A DNA stretch of 64,000 nucleotides, from NCBI GenBank assembly GCA_963703855.1, contig CAVPFW010000019.1, forward strand, positions 102,344 to 166,343, given 5' to 3'. Both the position numbers and the translations under genes were made by a program. Source of the DNA: AP-15 sp963703855. GTDB lineage: Bacteria > Pseudomonadota > Alphaproteobacteria > ATCC43930 > CGMCC-115725. Position 1 is the stretch's first letter. Each line of letters starts with the position of its first letter. Under the pieces are notes generated by a model that was not told the DNA's origin, did not search any database, and saw only the letters and a program-made list of their open reading frames with translations. This document shows positions 27,384 to 38,066 of the stretch, one piece after another.

Positions 27384-28178
27384 ATGTACGAATTCGACTA
27401 CCACAAGCCCGCGAGCCTCGATGAGGTTGCGAACCTGCTCGGCGCCAACGAAGAGGCCAAGCTCGTCGCCGGCGGCATGACCCTGGTCCCGACCCTGAAG
27501 CTGCGGCTCGCCCGCCCGTCGGATCTGATCGACCTGGCTGCGATCCCCTCGTTGCGCGGCATCACCGACGCCGGCGACGCGCTCGTCGTCGGCGCGATGA
27601 CCCGACATGCCGAGGTGCACAATTCGCCGATCGTCAAGCAGGCGATCCCGGCTTTGGCGGCGTTGGCCGGGATGATCGGCGACCCCGCGGTGCGCAACCG
27701 CGGGACGATCGGCGGCTCGATCGCCAACAACGATCCGGCGGCGGACTATCCGGCTGCCCTCGTCGCGCTCGGCGCCACTGTGCACACGACCACGCGCGAG
27801 ATCGCCGCCGAGGCTTTCTTCACTGGCATCTTCGAAACCGCGCTCGAGCCGACCGAGATCGTGACCTCGGTCCGGTTTCCGAAAACCCAGACGGCGAACT
27901 ATCAGAAATTCCGCAACCCGGCCTCGCGCTATGCGATCGTCGGGGTCTTTGTCGCCCGCACGGCATCAGGCGTGCGCGTCGCGGTGACCGGCGCCGGCCC
28001 CTCAGTCTTCCGCGTCCCCGAGATGGAGGCGGCCTTGGCGAAATCCTTCACCCCCGAGGCGATCAAGGACATCGCGATCCCGGATGACGGGCTCAACTCC
28101 GACATCCACGCGTCAGCCGAATACCGCGCTCATCTCGTCGGCGTCATGGCCCGCCGCGCCGTCGCGGGGTGCGGGTGA
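27384..28178 (+). CDS. coxM: Molybdenum hydroxylase FAD subunit
   Basis: 264 residues. The FAD-binding signature is AGGMTLVPTLKLRLARPSDL at residues ~30-55 and TIGGSIANNDPAADYPAALV at ~110-130, both conserved in CoxM and the FAD subunits of xanthine dehydrogenases. The C-terminal CO_deh_flav_C-like domain follows. The subunit takes electrons from the iron-sulphur subunit and delivers them to the respiratory chain or another acceptor. It follows coxL after a palindromic repeat, on the same strand. Length is at the low end of the family (usually 270-290). Confidence 0.92.
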   Translation: MYEFDYHKPASLDEVANLLGANEEAKLVAGGMTLVPTLKLRLARPSDLIDLAAIPSLRGITDAGDALVVGAMTRHAEVHNSPIVKQAIPALAALAGMIGDPAVRNRGTIGGSIANNDPAADYPAALVALGATVHTTTREIAAEAFFTGIFETALEPTEIVTSVRFPKTQTANYQKFRNPASRYAIVGVFVARTASGVRVAVTGAGPSVFRVPEMEAALAKSFTPEAIKDIAIPDDGLNSDIHASAEYRAHLVGVMARRAVAGCG

Positions 28179-28346
28179 GCGGCGCAATGGGACGGCGCAT
28201 CGATTTCAGCGGTCGTTTCGTGCGCGTGGACGAAGCATTCCTTCGGGGACGAGCAATCCGTGAGGCACAAGCGGCTGGATTGAAGATGAGACGGCGCGTT
28301 AGCTAGCCACCGATTGCGCACCCTGGGTTGCAGAGGCCTTACTACG

Positions 28347-28568
28347 ATGGCCCACGAGCGGATCGAGACCAATCCTGAGATCATGGGAGGCAAACCCGTG
28401 ATCCGCGGCACACGCATCCCGGTTGAGCTGGTCCTGCGCAAACTCGGAAGTGGCATGGCCCCGGAAGAGATCCTTGCCGACCATCCGAAGCTGACCCTCG
28501 ACGACGTTCGAGCAACGCAGACGTTTGCGGCCGACTATCTCGCGGATGAGGAAATCATTTATCGCTGA
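28347..28568 (+). CDS. DUF433 protein, antitoxin-like
   Basis: 73 residues from ATG 28347. It is a complete DUF433 domain: HERIETNPEIMGGKPVIRGT, then RIPVELVLRKLGSGMAPEEI and DHPKLTLDDVRA, including the helix-turn-helix-like core. DUF433 proteins often form the first gene of a toxin-antitoxin-like pair with a PIN-like partner. The next gene, 11 bases downstream, encodes a DUF5615-type protein, which fits this. Antitoxin function is inferred from the pairing. Confidence 0.85.
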   Translation: MAHERIETNPEIMGGKPVIRGTRIPVELVLRKLGSGMAPEEILADHPKLTLDDVRATQTFAADYLADEEIIYR

Positions 28569-28579
28569 GCGGAGCCTTC

Positions 28580-28984
28580 GTGCGCTGGCTCGCTGACGAA
28601 TGCGTCGATGCGGGTCTCGTCGACCAGCTTCGCACCGCCGGACATGATGTGGCCTACGTTGCGGAGGTCGCGCCGGGAGCGACCGACCCGGAGGTGTTGC
28701 GGCTCGCCCGCGATGACGACAGGCTCCTGCTGACCGAAGACAAGGATTTTGGCGAACTCGTCTTCCGCTCGAAGGAAGCAGTATCGGGCCTGGTGCTCCT
28801 GCGTATAAATCCCGAACGCCGTCTCCACAAATGGGCCAGGCTGCACGCCGCGATCGAGCAGTTCGGCGAGAAGCTCCTCGGCCGCTACCTTGTCATCGAG
28901 GAGGCCCGGTTTCGCTCGAGACCATTGCTAAGTAGGGCGGGCGGATCCGGAGCTGCATTCCCCAACGAGCGCCGCGCGTCATGA
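28580..28984 (+). CDS. DUF5615 PIN-like protein, putative toxin
   Basis: 134 residues from GTG 28580. The N-terminus has the PIN-like pattern WLADECVDAGLVDQLRTAGH, followed by VLRLARDDDRLLLTEDKDFG with the acidic residues that bind a metal in PIN-type nucleases (DE, D, DKDF). The last ~25 residues (SRPLLSRAGGSG onward) look unstructured and may be a run-through beyond the normal end. Together with the DUF433 gene it forms a two-gene toxin-antitoxin-like unit. Nuclease activity is inferred from the fold, not shown. Confidence 0.8.
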   Translation: MRWLADECVDAGLVDQLRTAGHDVAYVAEVAPGATDPEVLRLARDDDRLLLTEDKDFGELVFRSKEAVSGLVLLRINPERRLHKWARLHAAIEQFGEKLLGRYLVIEEARFRSRPLLSRAGGSGAAFPNERRAS

Positions 28985-29078
28985 ACGACGACTGCGTCGG
29001 GGCCCGCAGACACAAGAGCGGCCGCGGACCGTTCGAGCGAGCGGCTCCGTGCCGTTCGGATCGGCTTAGACAGCGGCG

Positions 29079-30326
29079 CTATTCGGCGGCGGCGCGCACC
29101 GGCTGTTTCAGACCGTCCATATAGTCGACGCTGACCGGCTGGCTGGTCTCGAACGGGCTCTTCAGATCGAATTCCTTGGCCATTTCGCGCACCGCCGGGA
29201 ACACCTCCTGCCCTAGGAGGCGGATGCAGGTTTTTGCATCCTGGTGGGTGACGGTGCCGTCATTGCCCCAAAAGGCGAGAATGCCGGGCCGGGTCTCTTC
29301 GAGCAGGATGCGCAATTTGGCGATCACCTGCTTTGGCGTGCCGGCGATGATCATCAATTCTTCGAGCTGTTTTTCGAGGGCCGGGCGGTAGCGCGGGTTT
29401 TTCGACCGGCCGGTGGCGAACTCGACAAAGGCGCGACGGTTGTCCGGGCTCGAATAGCCCGAGGGCGTGCTCCACACCGGATGCGGCGAGCCCGGTGAAT
29501 TCGCCCTGCATCCACATGAATTGGCGCGCGTTCTCGATCGCCTTTTCCTCGGTCTCGGCGACGTGGATCTGCTTGAGGAGCCCGTGATAGTCGGGGCCGG
29601 GGGTAAAGCCCGCCTCGGCCGCCGCGTCGTCATAGATCTGCCAGATCTGCTTGGTGCGGTCGATCGGCGTGTTGAGCGCGATATAGGGATAGCCGCGACC
29701 GGCCGCCCACAGGATCGTCTCCATGCTGATGACACCCGGGATCCACACCCGCGGATGCGGCTTCTGCAACGGCACCGCCCACGGGTTGACGACGCGGTGC
29801 TGGTAATGTGTGCCTTCCCAGCGGAATGGGCCCTGCCGCGTCCAGGCGGCGACGACCAGGTCGTGCGCCTCCTGAAACCGCTCGCGGTTGAAGGCCGGGC
29901 TGACCCCGGCGGCGAGCTGCTCCTGGCCGCCGCCGCGGACAAAGCCCGAGACGAGGCGGCCCCTGCGAGATCATGTCGATCATCGACAATTCCTCGGCGA
30001 GCCGCACCGGGTTGTCGGCCAAGCGGCAGCGGGTTGCCGAGCAATACGATCTTCGCCTCTTGGGTCACCGCGGCGAGGATCGCGGCAAAGATGTTGCACT
30101 TGGCCTGCATGCAGAACGGCGCATTGTGGTGCTCGTTCAGCATGAAGCCGTCGATGCCCATCTCCTCGGCATAGATGTAATGCTCGAGATATTCGTTATA
30201 GAGCCGGCTGCCGGCCACCGGGTCGAAGTATTTATTGGAGAACATCAGCGCCGTGGCCCCGAAATCCAGCCCCTCCTGGGCCGGATAGGCCGACATCGGC
30301 TGCTCGGTGAAGTACATCAATTGCAT
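29079..30326 (-). pseudogene. LLM-class flavin-dependent oxidoreductase, three frameshifts
   Basis: The start is ATG 30326 (MQLMYFTEQPMSAYPAQEG), with GGGAG seven bases upstream. The luciferase-like domain is readable only by changing frame three times: at about 30,020 (after KIVLLGNPLPL), about 29,961 (after IDMISQG) and about 29,461 (after EHALG). Each is best explained by one extra base. The three insertions sum to three, so the last part returns to the first frame and ends normally with SPFETSQPVSVDYMDGLKQP. The restored protein would be 414 residues, about normal for this large LLM subgroup. Three same-sign indels in one gene suggest sequence error, not decay. Confidence 0.8.
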
Positions 30327-30750
30327 GCGTTTCTCCCTCCGCATCGCCCCGCGCTCCCGCGGCACCTCCAAAGTCTCTCACAAATTTCGCCCCGGTGCGG
30401 GTTTTTTGATGTTGCGGAACCGCCGCCTGCTTCGCGATTCGCCAGCCCCCACGTCACCGCGTCCGAGGGCGGCCACATCATGGGCCGAGGAGCTGTTCCG
30501 ATCATCCGCAATGGCGTCGTCGACGGCGACTGCGGGGTCAGTGGTGGCAGTCTCGGCAGAACGAGACTGCGCCCGAGCCTGTGTTGCGCAATGGTAGCCC
30601 TCCGTCAGCCAGGGAGTGCGGTATCACGGCGGGTGGCCAGCCTTTCGTCCTAACGCGTCGCCGATCTTTATTGGCGCGAAAGGCGAGAGGGTAGCTGCGA
30701 TTTCCCTTGAGATTTGTGCTATATTCGAAGAAAGCGGTAGAAGGGGTGAC

Positions 30751-32709
30751 CGTATAAAGCTTGTCAGTTTTAACGTTCACGAATTTCGCAGTGTATGGGA
30801 CTCCGGTGAGATCGAAGTGACGGATGTCACCTGCCTCGCGTTGGAAAGAACGAATCGGGGAAGACGGCTCTACTTAAAGCCCTCTACCGACTTTCTCCAA
30901 TAATTAAAGAAGACGCCGAGTTCGACGTTATCGACGACTACCCGCGAAAGGAGTGGGGTGAGTATCAGCACGCGATCGAGACCAACCAGCGCCGCCCTGC
31001 CGAGACAATCGGTGCGACATTCGAACTCGAGGATGATGATGTTACAGCTGTCGAGGCAATCTTCGGCCCGAAGGCGCTGAAAAGCCGAACTGTTACTCTG
31101 AGCAAAGGTTACGAGAATAAACGTACCTATCAGCTCTCGTTCGACGAGGCTCGGGCCCATTTGCTGGCCGCGGCCGAGTTGCCCGACACTCTCGGAGAGC
31201 AGCTCGCGTCCAGCCGAACATGGGAGGGCCTCAAGGTTGCCTTGGACGCTGCCGAGACCACAGCGGAAGTGACCCGCTTGAGAGGGTTGGTCGGGACAAT
31301 CGCTGCGCACGACGCTTCTTATTATGCCTACAACAAAATCCTGTCGAACCGCGCACCTTCGTTCCTGTACTTCGACGAGTACTATCAGATGGTGGGGCAC
31401 GAAAATGTTCCTGCGCTGATCCAGCGGAATACCTCCGATACCTTGAAACCGTCCGACCATCCCCTATTGGGGCTTGTAAATCTTGCGAGGCTGAAGCTCG
31501 ATGAGTTGCTCAACACTCAGCGCACGGCGGAATTAGTCAACAGTCTGGAGGCGGCCGGCAACCACCTGACGCGGCAAATACTCAAGTATTGGTCCCAAAA
31601 TAAACACATCCAAATGAAGTTCGACCTTCGCGAGGGTAGACCACAGGACCAGGAAAACATGCGTTCGGGACAGAATATTTGGGGAAAGGTTTATGACTCA
31701 GTGCATTGGGCGACAACCGATTTGGGATCACGCTCACGAGGATTCGTGTGGTTCTTTTCATTCCTTGCTTGGTACGAAGATGTAAAGCGATCGAAGAAGA
31801 ATTTGATCCTTCTGCTAGACGAGCCCGGATTGTCGCTCCACGGCCGCGCCCAAGCCGACCTTCTGCGCTACATCGAGGAAGAGCTGAAGCCCCACCATCA
31901 GATCATTTACAGCACGCATTCACCGTTCATGGTGGATCCGCAGCACTTCGACCGAGTACGCATCGTGCAGGATCGTGGCATCGACGCCACACGAGCCTCT
32001 GCCAAAAGAAGAAGACGGCACGAAGGTTCTAACCAACGTGTTCGATGCGTCTGACGACAGCCTGTTCCCGCTCCAAGGCGCGCTTGGATATGATATCCAT
32101 CAAACCCTGTTCGTTGGCCCCAACAGCCTGGTCGTAGAAGGGCCTGCCGATCTTCTCTATCTCCAGGGCATGAGCAGTGTGCTTGAGCGCGATGGTCGCG
32201 AGGGCCTTAGCCCGAGATGGACGATCACCCCTGTCGGCGGCAGCGGGAAGGTGCCGACCTTCGTTTCCATGCTGGCGACACAAAAGGGCCTCAAGCTGGC
32301 CGTTCTTATCGACATGCAATCGCAGGACAGGCAGTCGATTGAAGGGCTATACAAGAAAAAACTACTCCAGAAAAAGAACGTGCATACGTTCGTCGACTTC
32401 ACCGGCGGTGCAGAGGCCGACGTGGAGGATATGTTTGATCGAGGTTTCTACGTCGGCCTAGTGAACGCCGAGTACGCCAAGCAGCTACAGTCAGAGATCG
32501 TGGTGACAAAGCTGAACGCGAAGCTGCCGCGCGTCGTCAAAGCGATCGAGGCGCACCTTGCTACCACACCCCTGAATACCGGAGAGTACGGGCATTTCAG
32601 GCCTGCGCGTTACTTCTCCGAAAATCTAGCGGCGCTCACCCCGAAAATATCCGACACAACCAAGGACCGGTTCGAGGCTGTATTCGCGAAGCTCAACAGC
32701 CTCCTCTAG
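30751..32709 (+). CDS. OLD-like ATP-dependent nuclease (AAA ATPase + TOPRIM), frameshifted
   Basis: The reading starts near 30,751 (RIKLVSFNVHEF), with no clear start codon in frame. One base appears missing near 30,842, inside the Walker A region: the shifted frame gives GKNESGKTALLKALYRL. An SMC-like coiled segment follows, then Walker B and neighbours (LILLLDEPGLSLHGRAQADL, IIYSTHSPF). One extra base near 31,991 restores the first frame. The C-terminal TOPRIM part has LVVEGPADLLYLQGMSS and EADVEDMFD. Restored length is 652 residues. Such proteins include OLD and GajA nucleases of phage defence; no UvrD-like GajB partner is adjacent. Confidence 0.7.
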
Positions 32710-33146
32710 CGGAGTGGACTCCGACAGCCGCTGTGCAAGCGTGTCCGCCGGAGCGTTGAGTCCCTAAACTCTCCGCTCCTGTGGGCGTCGCTGAGGCGCT
32801 TGGCGTCTTCTTAGGACAGTTTGTCCTAAGCTTCGCTGCAAGGTGGCGTTGGGCTGGGCGGGCGTTTCTCGTTGAGGGCGTGGCGGCCCCCCTCGCCGTC
32901 GGTCGTGGTGCCGGGCCTGACCGGTCGGCAAATTACCGAAGCGGACCAGCAACTCCTTCATCATGCGCACTGCGACCGGCGAATGAACTCTCGCTCGGAG
33001 CGCGGCTGGCTGCCGGGTGGCGTCGGCGATCGGACGCATTAAATATGCAGAAATGTGAAGGTCAGCCGGTGCGGTTGCCGGCTTCGCCTCGCTCGACCCG
33101 CCCTCTCCCGTCGGGAGAGGGATTTTGTTGCGATCGGATCGTTTTG
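32710..33146. other. Intergenic region before moxR
   Basis: About 440 bases without a gene I can support. It holds a repeat hairpin at 33101 just before the MoxR start. An open frame on the minus strand (about 32,764-33,039) has no recognisable product. Confidence 0.35.
33101..33121. repeat. Hairpin repeat CCCTCTCCCG/CGGGAGAGGG
   Basis: A perfect inverted repeat with 10-base arms and a 1-base loop, preceded by GACCCG. It lies 25 bases before the moxR start. The same hairpin and flank occur in inverted orientation at 39259. It could act as a transcription terminator for the upstream gene or as a mobile small repeat. Confidence 0.6.
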
Positions 33147-34079
33147 ATGGATGTTGCCTCCTCCTCCGCCAAATTGCCCGCCGCGGTCGACGACACTCTG
33201 GCCATGCTCGGCAGCGCCGATTACATCGCCGACCGCAGCCTGGCGACGGCGGTGCATCTGGCGTTGCACTTGAAGCGGCCGCTGTTTCTCGAAGGCGAGG
33301 CCGGGGTCGGCAAGACCGAAATCGCCAAGGTGCTGGCGACCGCCCTCAAGCGCCGGCTGATCCGACTGCAATGCTACGAGGGGCTCGATGTCGCCTCTGC
33401 GGTCTATGAATGGGATTACGCGCGGCAGATGATCGAGATCCGCCTCGCCGAGGCGGCCGAGGAGGACCGTGGAGAGATCGAAAGCGCGATCTTCTCCGAC
33501 CGGTTTTTGATCAAACGGCCGCTGCTGCAGGCGCTGGAGCCGGACATCGCCGGCGCCCCGGTATTGCTGATCGACGAGCTCGACCGCACCGACGAACCCT
33601 TTGAGGCCTATCTTCTGGAACTCCTCTCCGATTTCCAGGTGACGATCCCCGAGATCGGCACGGTTCATGCCGCCGCGCCGCCGATCGTGATCATCACCTC
33701 GAACCGCACCCGCGAAATTCACGACGCGCTGAAGCGGCGCTGCTTCTACTATTGGGTCGATTATCCTAACGCGACGCGCGAATTGGAGATCCTGAAGCGC
33801 AAGGCGCCCGGGGCGAGCGAACATTTGTCGCGCGAGGTCGTCGGCTTCGTCCAAAGGCTACGCACGATGGATCTGTTCAAACTGCCCGGCATCGCCGAGA
33901 CCATCGACTGGACCGAGGCGCTGATGCAACTGAATGTCCTTGAGCTGACCCCGCACGCGATCAACGATACCTTGGGCGTGCTGCTCAAATACCAGGACGA
34001 CATCGCCCGGCTGCAGGGCAGCGAAGCCGCGCGCCTGCTCGATCAGGTCAAGGCCGAAGCCGCCGCCGACGGGCGATGA
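33147..34079 (+). CDS. coxD: MoxR-family AAA+ ATPase (CoxD-like)
   Basis: 310 residues from ATG 33147. The ATPase has Walker A GEAGVGKTE, Walker B LLIDELDRTDEPFEA, sensor residues in IITSNRTREIHDALKRRC, and the lid domain after. MoxR ATPases act as chaperones with VWA-domain partners in maturing enzyme cofactors. CoxD in the CO dehydrogenase system helps sulphurate or assemble the Mo/Cu site. The following CoxE-like VWA gene starts 68 bases later, which supports this assignment. The enzyme served is probably the form II hydroxylase above. Confidence 0.88.
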   Translation: MDVASSSAKLPAAVDDTLAMLGSADYIADRSLATAVHLALHLKRPLFLEGEAGVGKTEIAKVLATALKRRLIRLQCYEGLDVASAVYEWDYARQMIEIRLAEAAEEDRGEIESAIFSDRFLIKRPLLQALEPDIAGAPVLLIDELDRTDEPFEAYLLELLSDFQVTIPEIGTVHAAAPPIVIITSNRTREIHDALKRRCFYYWVDYPNATRELEILKRKAPGASEHLSREVVGFVQRLRTMDLFKLPGIAETIDWTEALMQLNVLELTPHAINDTLGVLLKYQDDIARLQGSEAARLLDQVKAEAAADGR

Positions 34080-34147
34080 GAAGAGCGCGGGCGTCCGCCC
34101 CGCATGCGGGGGGACGCCCACGGTCCCGAGTACCAGGTGGTGACGCA

Positions 34148-35364
34148 ATGTCGCAATCCAGCGGATCGCTGCTCGCCAATCTGATGCATTTCGCGCGCAC
34201 CCTGCGCGCGGCGGGGCTGCCGGTCGGGCCGGGCAAGGTCATCGACGCGGTCGACGCGGTCCTGGCGGTCGGGATCACCGATCGGCAAGACTTCTACTGG
34301 ACGTTGCATGCGGTGTTCGTCAACCGGCCGGACCAGCGGCTGATCTTCGACCAGGCGTTTCATATCTTCTGGCGCAATCCGGATCTGTTGAAAAAGATGA
34401 TGGGGCTGGTGTTGCCCGAATTGCGGATCGAGGGCGAGGAGGACCGGGGCGCCGAGATGGCGCGGCGCCTCGCCGAGGCATTGCACCCCAACCGGCAGGA
34501 GCCGGCCGGCGAGCCCGAGGAGACCGAAACCGAAATCGACGCGGTCATGACCTTCTCCGACCGCGAGCAGTTGCGAAATATGGATTTCGAGAAGATGTCG
34601 CTCGAAGAACTGGCGCGCGCCAAGGCCGCGATCGCGCGGCTGCGGCTGCCGGTGCAGGACGTCGCGACCCGCCGCTTTGCACCCGACCGGCACGGCCTTC
34701 GCGCCGATCTGCGGGCGACGATGCGCGCGGCGTTGCGCTCGGGCGGGCTGATCGAGCTGAAGCGCAAGAGCCGGCGCCGCCGCCCGCCGCCGCTCGTCGT
34801 CTTGTGCGACATCTCGGGCTCGATGAGCCGCTACAGCCGTGTCTTTCTGCATTTCATGCACGCGGTCACCAACGACCGCGACCGGGTCTACGACTTCGTC
34901 TTTGGCACCAGGCTCACCAACATCACCCGCTATCTGCGCCACCGCGACGTGGATCTCGCCTTGGAGCGGGTCGGCGAGGCCGTCGCCGACTGGTCGGGCG
35001 GGACCCGCATCGGCCACTCGATCGCCGAGTTCAACCGGCTGTGGTCGCGTCGGCTGCTGGGCCAGGGCGCGATCGTGCTCTTGATCACCGACGGGCTCGA
35101 CCGCGACGCCGGCACCGGCCTTGCCCGCGAGATGGATCGGCTGCACCGCTCGTGTCGCCGGCTGATTTGGCTGAACCCGCTGTTGCGCTACGAAGGGTTC
35201 GAGCCAAGATCTCTGGGGATGAAGGCGATGATGCCCTATGTCGACGAGTTCCGGCCGGTGCACAATCTCGAAAGCCTCGAAACCCTGATCGGGGTGCTGA
35301 GCGCGCCGATCCAACGGCGGGGGACGGCGGCCGCGGCATGGCAGCACAATGAGGAGAGGGCGGT

Positions 35365-35368
<4 letters not shown>
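34148..35368 (+). CDS. coxE: VWA-domain protein, CoxE family
   Basis: 406 residues from ATG 34148. The N-terminal half is helical and charged (EEETETEIDAVMTF-like acidic stretch). The C-terminal von Willebrand A domain carries the MIDAS motif DISGSMSRYS, then a Thr in GTRLTNITRYL and the Asp in LLITDGLDRDAG, all three sites of metal ion coordination. CoxE works with CoxD in maturing molybdenum hydroxylases. The stop overlaps the next gene's start (ATGA at 35365). Confidence 0.87.
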
Positions 35369-35681
<313 letters not shown>

Positions 35682-35685
<4 letters not shown>

Positions 35686-36392
35686 AGGGGCGCATTCTCG
35701 ACCGCGTCGTCGCCGCGGGCCGCGAGCAACGATCGGTGGCCCTTGCGACCGACATCGCCACCGGCCGGCAATTGCTGCTCGACGGCGACATGCCCGAGGG
35801 CGATCTCGCGCTTGACGAGGCGACACTCGGCACGGTGCGCGAGGCTCTGCGCGCCGACCGAAACCGAACCATCGAAATCCCGGCGGGCCAAGTCTTTGTC
35901 GAGGTGTTCAGCCCACCGCGGCGCTGTTTTGTCGTCGGCGCCGTGCACATTGCGCAGCCGCTGGTGCAGATGCTGACCTTGGCCGATTACGCGGTCACCG
36001 TCATCGACCCGCGGCAGTCCTTTGCCACCGAAGCGCGCTTCCCCGGGGTCGAGCTGACCCAGGAATGGCCCGACGAGGCGCTGGAACGGCTGAAGCCCGA
36101 TCATCGTTCGGCGGTCGTGACCCTGACCCACGATCCGAAGCTCGACGACCCGGCACTCGCCGTGGCCCTGCGCTCGGAGTGCTTTTACATCGGCGCGCTC
36201 GGCTCGCGCCGCACCCACGCCGCGCGCTGCTCGCGGCTGAAGGAAACGGGCTTCGGCGACGAGGATCTCACCCGCATCCACGGCCCGATCGGGCTGGCTA
36301 TCGGCGGGGTGTCGCCGGCCGAGGTGGCGATCTCGATCGTCGCCCAGATAACTCAGATCCTGCGTCGGGGCGAAGGCGCGGAGGCGGCATGA
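35682..36392 (+). CDS. XdhC C-terminal (Rossmann) domain protein
   Basis: 236 residues. This is the XdhC_C domain: a nucleotide-binding start after the N-terminal segment (FVVGAVHIAQPLVQMLTLAD; note VGAVH where GxGH is usual), VTLTHDPKLDDPAL, and YIGALGSRRTHAARCSRLKE. It works with the preceding half-protein to handle molybdenum cofactor for the hydroxylase. It could come from a gene that split the usual fusion, or from an older two-gene form; the good overlaps on both sides argue against a recent frameshift. It overlaps the next gene as ATGA. Confidence 0.82.
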
Positions 36393-38038
36393 GGTTCGGG
36401 GATGTCCCGGTCGCCGAGGCCGAAGGGGCGATCCTCGCGCATAGCCTGAAGCTTGGGACGACGGCGCTCAAGAAGGGTCGCGTGTTGTCGTCCGCCGATG
36501 TCGGGCTGATCGCCGCATCCGGCGTCTCGGAGATCACCGTTGCGCGGCTCGATCCCGGCGATGTCGGCGAGGACGTGGCGGCCGAGAGGGTGGCGGCGGC
36601 GGCTCGCGGACCGGGGATCACAGCGGCGGCGCCGTTCACCGGCCGGGTCAACCTCCATGCCGAAACCCGTGGGCTGCTGGTGTTCGACCGCGAGCGCATC
36701 GACCGGCTCAATCTGGTCGACGAAACCATAACGATCGGTACATTGCCGCCCTTCGCGGTCGTCGAGCCGCGCCAGATGGTCGCCACCGTCAAGATCATCC
36801 CGTTCGCGGCCCCGGCGGAGGCGGTCAAACGTTGCGTCAAGGAGGCCATAGCGGCGGGTCCGCTGCTGCGCGTCGCATCCTTTCAGCCGCGCGCGGTCGG
36901 CCTCGTGCAGACCCGGCTTCCGGGGCTCAAGGAAACCATCCTCGACAAGACCCGGCAGGTCACCGAGGGCAGGCTCGCCGCACTCGGCTGCAAGCTCGCA
37001 TTCGAGGAACGCTGCGCTCATGCGAGCGGCGAACTGGCCGCACGAATCCGCGACGGGCTCGGCCATGGGGTCGACCTCCTGCTGATCCATGGCGCCTCGG
37101 CGATCCTCGACCGCCGCGACGTGATCCCGGCGGCGATCGTCGCCGCGGGCGGGCGCATCGACCATTTCGGCATGCCGGTAGACCCCGGCAATCTCTTATT
37201 GCTCGGCCATATCGGCGAGCGGGTGGTGCTGGGGCTGCCGGGCTGCGCCCGCTCGCCCAAGGTCAACGGCTTCGACTGGGTGCTGGAGCGGCTCGTCGCC
37301 GGGCTGCCGGTGGGTTCGGCGGAGATCATGCGGATGGGCAGCGGCGGGCTTCTTGCCGAGATCCCGTCGCGCCCGCTGCCGCGGGCCGAAGCCAAGCCCC
37401 CGGCGCCGCAGGAGAAGCCGCAAGGCCCGCGGATCGGCGCGCTGCTGCTCGCCGCCGGCCAATCGCGGCGGATGGGCGGCCCGAACAAGCTCTTGGCCGA
37501 GATCGACGGCGTGCCGATGGTCGCGCGGGTGGCGCAACGGCTGCTCGCCTCACGGGCGCGGCCGATCATCGCCGTATTGGGCAACAAGGCCGACGAAGTC
37601 GACGCGGCCCTCGGCAAGCTTCCCGTCGAACGGGTCCGCAACCCCGACTTCGCCGACGGGCTCTCGACCTCGCTGAAGCGCGGGATCGCCGCACTGCCAT
37701 CCGATCTCGATGGTACACTCGTCTGTCTCGGCGACATGCCGCTCGTCACCGGCCGGCATATCGACCGCCTGATCGCGGCGTTCAACCCGCTCGAAGGCCG
37801 CGCCATCATCGTGCCGACGCGGCATGGCAAGCGCGGCAACCCGGTGCTGTGGGCCAGGCATTTCTTCCCCGAAATGGCCCAGATCGCCGGCGATGTCGGC
37901 GCCCGGCACCTGATCGGCGAGCACGCCGAACTCGTCGCCGAAGTCGAGATGGACGACGACGCGATCCTCGTCGACATCGACACCCCCGAAGCCCTCGACG
38001 CGCTGCGGGCAAAGGGAAAGCCGGTTGCCGCCGGTTGA
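36389..38038 (+). CDS. Molybdopterin-binding domain fused to MobA-like nucleotidyltransferase
   Basis: 549 residues. Residues ~1-330 form a molybdopterin-binding/MoeA-like region (opening RFGDVPVAEAEGAILAHSLK; core with LLLIHGASAILDRRDVIPAA, then HFGMPVDPGNLLLLGHIGER). Residues ~350-549 form a nucleotidyltransferase with LLLAAGQSRRMGGPNKLLAE, the CTP:molybdopterin cytidylyltransferase (MocA) pattern; GDMPLVT holds the metal-binding Asp. The two domains would make molybdopterin cytosine dinucleotide, the form used by CoxL-type enzymes. A Pro-rich linker separates them. It ends the accessory operon. Confidence 0.85.
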   Translation: MRFGDVPVAEAEGAILAHSLKLGTTALKKGRVLSSADVGLIAASGVSEITVARLDPGDVGEDVAAERVAAAARGPGITAAAPFTGRVNLHAETRGLLVFDRERIDRLNLVDETITIGTLPPFAVVEPRQMVATVKIIPFAAPAEAVKRCVKEAIAAGPLLRVASFQPRAVGLVQTRLPGLKETILDKTRQVTEGRLAALGCKLAFEERCAHASGELAARIRDGLGHGVDLLLIHGASAILDRRDVIPAAIVAAGGRIDHFGMPVDPGNLLLLGHIGERVVLGLPGCARSPKVNGFDWVLERLVAGLPVGSAEIMRMGSGGLLAEIPSRPLPRAEAKPPAPQEKPQGPRIGALLLAAGQSRRMGGPNKLLAEIDGVPMVARVAQRLLASRARPIIAVLGNKADEVDAALGKLPVERVRNPDFADGLSTSLKRGIAALPSDLDGTLVCLGDMPLVTGRHIDRLIAAFNPLEGRAIIVPTRHGKRGNPVLWARHFFPEMAQIAGDVGARHLIGEHAELVAEVEMDDDAILVDIDTPEALDALRAKGKPVAAG

Positions 38039-38066
38039 CCGACAACGGCCGCGGCTGAGCCGCTTG

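Noticed and set aside
32764..33039. A 91-codon minus-strand frame before moxR
   Set aside because: Starts like a small protein (MKELLVRFGNLPTG) but ends as Arg/Pro-rich sequence with no family.
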